A DNA stretch of 64,000 bases. Origin: Metaphire vulgaris (taxonomy: Eukaryota > Annelida > Clitellata > Crassiclitellata > Megascolecidae). Both the position numbers and the translations under genes were made by a program. The notes under the pieces are model-generated. The model was not told the DNA's origin. It saw only the letters and a program-made list of their open reading frames with translations, and ran no database searches. The stretch spans positions 28,518,586-28,582,585 of the forward strand of contig CM030832.1 of NCBI GenBank assembly GCA_018105865.1, read 5' to 3'. Positions within the stretch are counted from its first letter, which is position 1. Every line of letters begins with the position of its first letter. Below are positions 60,831 to 64,000 of the stretch, in pieces.

Positions 60831-61299
60831 TTAGTATGTAAGAAAGATAAGGGCAAGTCGTTTCTGCAGCAGTTTCTAGATACGCGCCTCGCCCTTTCGA
60901 TCGCTTTTTCTCGTGTTCCAGTCGCTGCCAGTTCGCTTTGCCCATTGTCTGCTGATAGCGACGCTCCTCTTCTACAAGTGTTCACCATTGTTTATTCACC
61001 ATAAATACACCGGAATCGACCTGACGCCAAAACGCTTTGAAGATTGACTGGATGCCAACTCTACATCCCCTCCGCTACTCTGCTCTTCCTCTCTCTTTTT
61101 TCCTCTCTTTCCTTCTCTCTCTTTTTCTCTCCCTCTTCCTCCATCCATCCGTCCCTCCCTCTTTCCATCTCTCTCTCTCTCTTTCCTCTCTCTGTCTGCC
61201 TGTCTCTCGCTCTTTCTTTCTCTTGCTCTCTGGTTTAGGTTATCTGTCAGAGTAGGTCCAATTCTCGCTCTGTCCATAGGCCAACCAATCTGCAGTCAA

Positions 61300-61900
61300 A
61301 CTATAATGCATAATGTGTTCACATTTTTTATGTCATCATTTGCTAATTGCAACAGAATGAAGCCTGTTTTTTGAAATTTTAGAAGCCGTCTCTTTCAACG
61401 GAGAACGCACAAAATAGGATAAACTGACAACTGAACTTTATACCAAAATTGCATTAATAATTCTGTTGGACATTTAGTGGTTGTTATTCTAGAACATTTG
61501 TTAAGTGGATCTAGTTTGCCCCATTTACCTTATATGTATAAATATGTACCCCCTAAGTTTTTCCAGGGGGTGCAGCTGCACCCCTTGCATACCCAATTCC
61601 GACGGGCCTGGTTAGGCCTACTACCTTTTCGTTCGAACTGTTCCATAAAATCCACTAACTAGCACTAGAAAATTATCTTCCTTTGTTAGGCCTACCATCC
61701 TTTTAGTATATAGAAACTACAGTCTTAGGACATGATAATTACTTTGTTCCATCTCGACGAATCTAATGAGGCTGATATTTTATGCGTGTATAGGCAGCGG
61801 GGGTTCCAGAAGGACCGGCGCTTTTCTTTAGTGCACTCATTATAAGAAAGTAACCGGACTAGTCTAGCGTTCATGAAAAATATAAAACAAAATAGTTGAA
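61300..61900. other. No gene recognised
   Basis: Near 61550-61610 a fragment (GTTTTTCCAGGGGGTGCAGC, TGCACCCCTTGC) resembles the MITE at 1861-2053. The rest shows nothing I can support. Confidence 0.4.
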
Positions 61901-61904
61901 CCCA

Positions 61905-62154
61905 AGTTTCGGAGTTGCCAACTCAAACGCCCGCCTCCCCCCAACTCAGGGACGTAACTAGGCATGGGCAGGATTTGGTTGGGGAGGGGGATGAAGCCCA
62001 AGATTCACTCCCCTTTCTTCCTTTTAAGCCTGCAAAGCCATTTGGGCTTGAATTAATTTGGGGGGCTAGCTTCAGGTTTGGGGGGCTTAAGTCCTCAAGT
62101 TCATTCCTAGATACGTCCCTGCCCCCACTCGCCCAATCCTGGAGCCGCCACTGT
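61905..62154. mobile_element. CAGTGGCGGCTCC-family MITE, truncated, with nested MITE
   Basis: The right end CCAATCCTGGAGCCGCCAC-TG and the left-over GAGTTGCCAACTCAAACGCC block match the family interior. The left terminus is missing. The element 61947-62122 is inserted near its 3' end. Confidence 0.7.
61947..62122. mobile_element. Nested hAT-like MITE, CAGGGACGTAACTAGG termini
   Basis: The ends are CAGGGACGTAACTAGG and CCTAGATACGTCCCTG. CCCCAACT (61939-61946) and CCCCCACT (62123-62130) are an 8-bp duplication with one mismatch. Confidence 0.8.
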
Positions 62155-62920
62155 GCATAAGACGACGAATAATTTTGCCTTCAGATACCTACACGGGGAA
62201 TAGGGTCCGAAAGGAGACGCCGACAACAACAACAATTCATTCGGCTTTTTCCGTGAAAGTCTTACAGGCACACACTCTGCAGAAAGAGATAATCGTTTTA
62301 AGCGCAGAAAGATGCTCTCCCAACCCGAGATTTCACGACCGGAAACAATGACTGGAAAGCAACCCCACGCCCTCCCCTCCCCACCCCACCCCATGTCCCA
62401 CCCCATATCATCCCAAACACCGAAAAACGGAAGCTGCAGCTTATGTACTGCGGTTGAGCCTCGGGTTAGAGAGAGAAAGGAAGGATCTAGGCTACACGCT
62501 TCGGTGTATGTATGTTGTTCGGTGGCTATATGTGCTCTCGAGTTCAGATCTGGCCTTTTTCGCTCTTCGAAGAACCGTATCGACTTTTTGAAGGACGCGA
62601 CCCGCTGCAAGAATCTCCTTGCGAAATTTTAACTCCTTACCGGATCTTGCTCGCGCCTATATTCGGCATCGATTCCATCGCGCAGCAGAGGGTTCCTCGC
62701 CGCGTCTCCAACTCTGTCAAACGACGGTGCGAAGAAAAATGGATTATCAGCGTTCGATTAGGAAAGCGACGCGCATGAAAAAAAACCATCGTTCATTACA
62801 TTAAACTAAGTCTGTGTCATTGAAACAATTTTTCGCAAGGGTCAATCTTCACGCCGGTCCCTTTTGAATATTTCAGGTACGCAATTATAACGCAACTCTA
62901 AAAAAACGTGTTACATGATC
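62155..62920. other. No gene recognised
   Basis: Several short overlapping open frames on both strands, none with a domain I know. Confidence 0.4.
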
Positions 62921-62922
62921 AT

Positions 62923-63085
62923 CAGTGGCGCAGTCAAGATTTTCGGAAGGGGGGGGTTGGTTTTCGGTTTTGACCGTGACCAACTTTGAAAAAACTTCGA
63001 CAAGCAAAAAAGGTTATATCTTCTATTTTTACTGACAAGCAAAAATTGGCCCTCGCCTCTTAATCCGTTACATTCTATAGTCAAG
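62923..63085 (+). mobile_element. Partial MITE with CAGTGGCGCAGTCA terminus
   Basis: The terminus CAGTGGCGCAGTCAAGATTT and two internal motifs (GACAAGCAAAAAAGGTTATA, GACAAGCAAAAATTGG) are visible; the 3' end is not identified. Confidence 0.5.
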
Positions 63086-63234
63086 GGAGTTTTTGACCCC
63101 CAAAATCGCGTTAATTTCTTTAAATGCATACAAACTCATTAAGAATATTTTGTTTTCGGCAGCCAGGGGTGCATATATAAGCAGACCATATATTGAATCA
63201 TTTACCTTACTGGTAATGCATTTGTGCCATATAC

Positions 63235-63386
63235 TTTTTATTTGTTGAAATTGTTGCTTTGAAATTGTATTTATTCAATGCTGGTTCGTTTTTTTGTGAA
63301 ACAGTTCATAGCGCACTGTTTCACGAAAAAACGAACCAGCGTTGAATAAATACGATTTCAAAACAACAATTTCAACAAATAAAAAA
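63235..63386. repeat. Nearly perfect inverted repeat (72-bp arms, 9-bp loop)
   Basis: Arms 63235-63305 and 63315-63386 are complementary except for four transition differences; loop 63306-63314. In RNA from the plus strand three differences would be U-G pairs. No known element termini are seen at its base. Confidence 0.92.
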
Positions 63387-64000
63387 GCGACATGGCTTTT
63401 TCTGCCCCTTAGGATTTACCGCCCTAAGCAGTCGCCTAGGTTTGTCTATGCCACCATTACGAATATAGGGTTCGCATTTCTATCTTATCAGTGCAGATGA
63501 TCAGAATCTTTTTCAGAGATCTTTCATGGAGTATTTGAATTCGAAGAAAATTATGGAATATATAATAAGTTCATATATGATAAGTTCATATATGATTAGT
63601 CGCTTTCTTATATTAACTGCAAACATTGACAAATTGTTACGTTAATACTCAGGTGATATTTTTTTAAAGGGACGAATTGGGAGGTAAATTTAGCACGATG
63701 ACCCTTGTATACTTTCCTCTAAGACTTTGTAATAAAAAGTGATACTCGGAGAACAAACCTTCGTTTTGTAAAAAGTTAAAACCGGCATCCAACCCCTAAT
63801 TTAATTTCGCGAGAGACCGCACTCACGAGTCAAATATTCATCAATTTGTGGCGGGAATTGTCGATATATTCAACCCGTACAATCGATTTACGTGTACTCC
63901 AATATCAATGCCAGAACATCAACTAATATCCGAGTAATTTCTGAACGCATTTCCAACTAACTTTCTTCTCCGTTCCACCAGCAATTTCTACTCTACAAAG
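63387..64000. other. No gene recognised
   Basis: AT-rich. A short direct repeat ATAAGTTCATATATGAT lies at 63568-63596. Nothing else is supported. Confidence 0.4.

Overview
The window is nuclear DNA from an intron-rich, repeat-rich animal, most likely a marine invertebrate (ambulacrarian, amphioxus-like or lophotrochozoan; the sequence alone does not decide). The reasons are a split fibroblast growth factor receptor gene with GT-AG introns, an intronless rhodopsin-type GPCR, a TREX-like exonuclease gene, no operon structure, and very dense microsatellites, short TIR elements, LINE relics and SINEs.

Layout. (1) 593-15982, plus strand: the 3' three quarters of an FGF receptor gene. Thirteen exons carry Ig domains D2 and D3, a transmembrane helix, a complete tyrosine kinase and a C-terminal tail with the phospholipase C-gamma type tyrosine site. 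All exon phases join into 681 codons plus a stop. The 5' exons (signal peptide, D1) lie to the left of the window. One kinase intron needs a GC-AG splice pair. (2) 15983-36563: about 20 kb without a convincing complete gene. It holds microsatellites, short transposons, one orphan exon-like ORF (19801-19895) and a CpG-rich TATA-containing promoter-like patch (21054-21294). (3) 36564-38033, plus strand: a single-exon class A GPCR of 489 residues with an unusually long second extracellular loop. (4) 38034-57600: repeat-dominated DNA with a frameshifted, 5'-truncated LINE (50161-52083), a second LINE C-terminus (54410-54931), 5S-derived and tRNA-derived SINEs, and many hAT-like MITEs. (5) 57612-59080, minus strand: a two-exon TREX-type 3'-5' exonuclease with all three Exo motifs, a long Ser/Lys-rich insertion and an apparent one-base frameshift in a homopolymer. 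(6) 59081-64000: no convincing gene, but a nested MITE and a nearly perfect 72-bp-arm hairpin.

The three host genes (receptor kinase, GPCR, nuclease) show no functional link to each other. The most coherent signal in the window is the transposon landscape. At least nine short TIR families are present, and many copies have 8-bp target-site duplications visible by eye (hAT type). They include nested insertions and a 1.17-kb hAT element that still carries the transposase dimerisation domain. Several families with unrelated termini share an internal motif close to GACAAGCAAAAAAGGTCAT. A separate 0.41-kb family makes 3-bp duplications. I found no CRISPR array, rRNA gene or convincing functional tRNA gene, and I cannot claim a new multi-gene system here.
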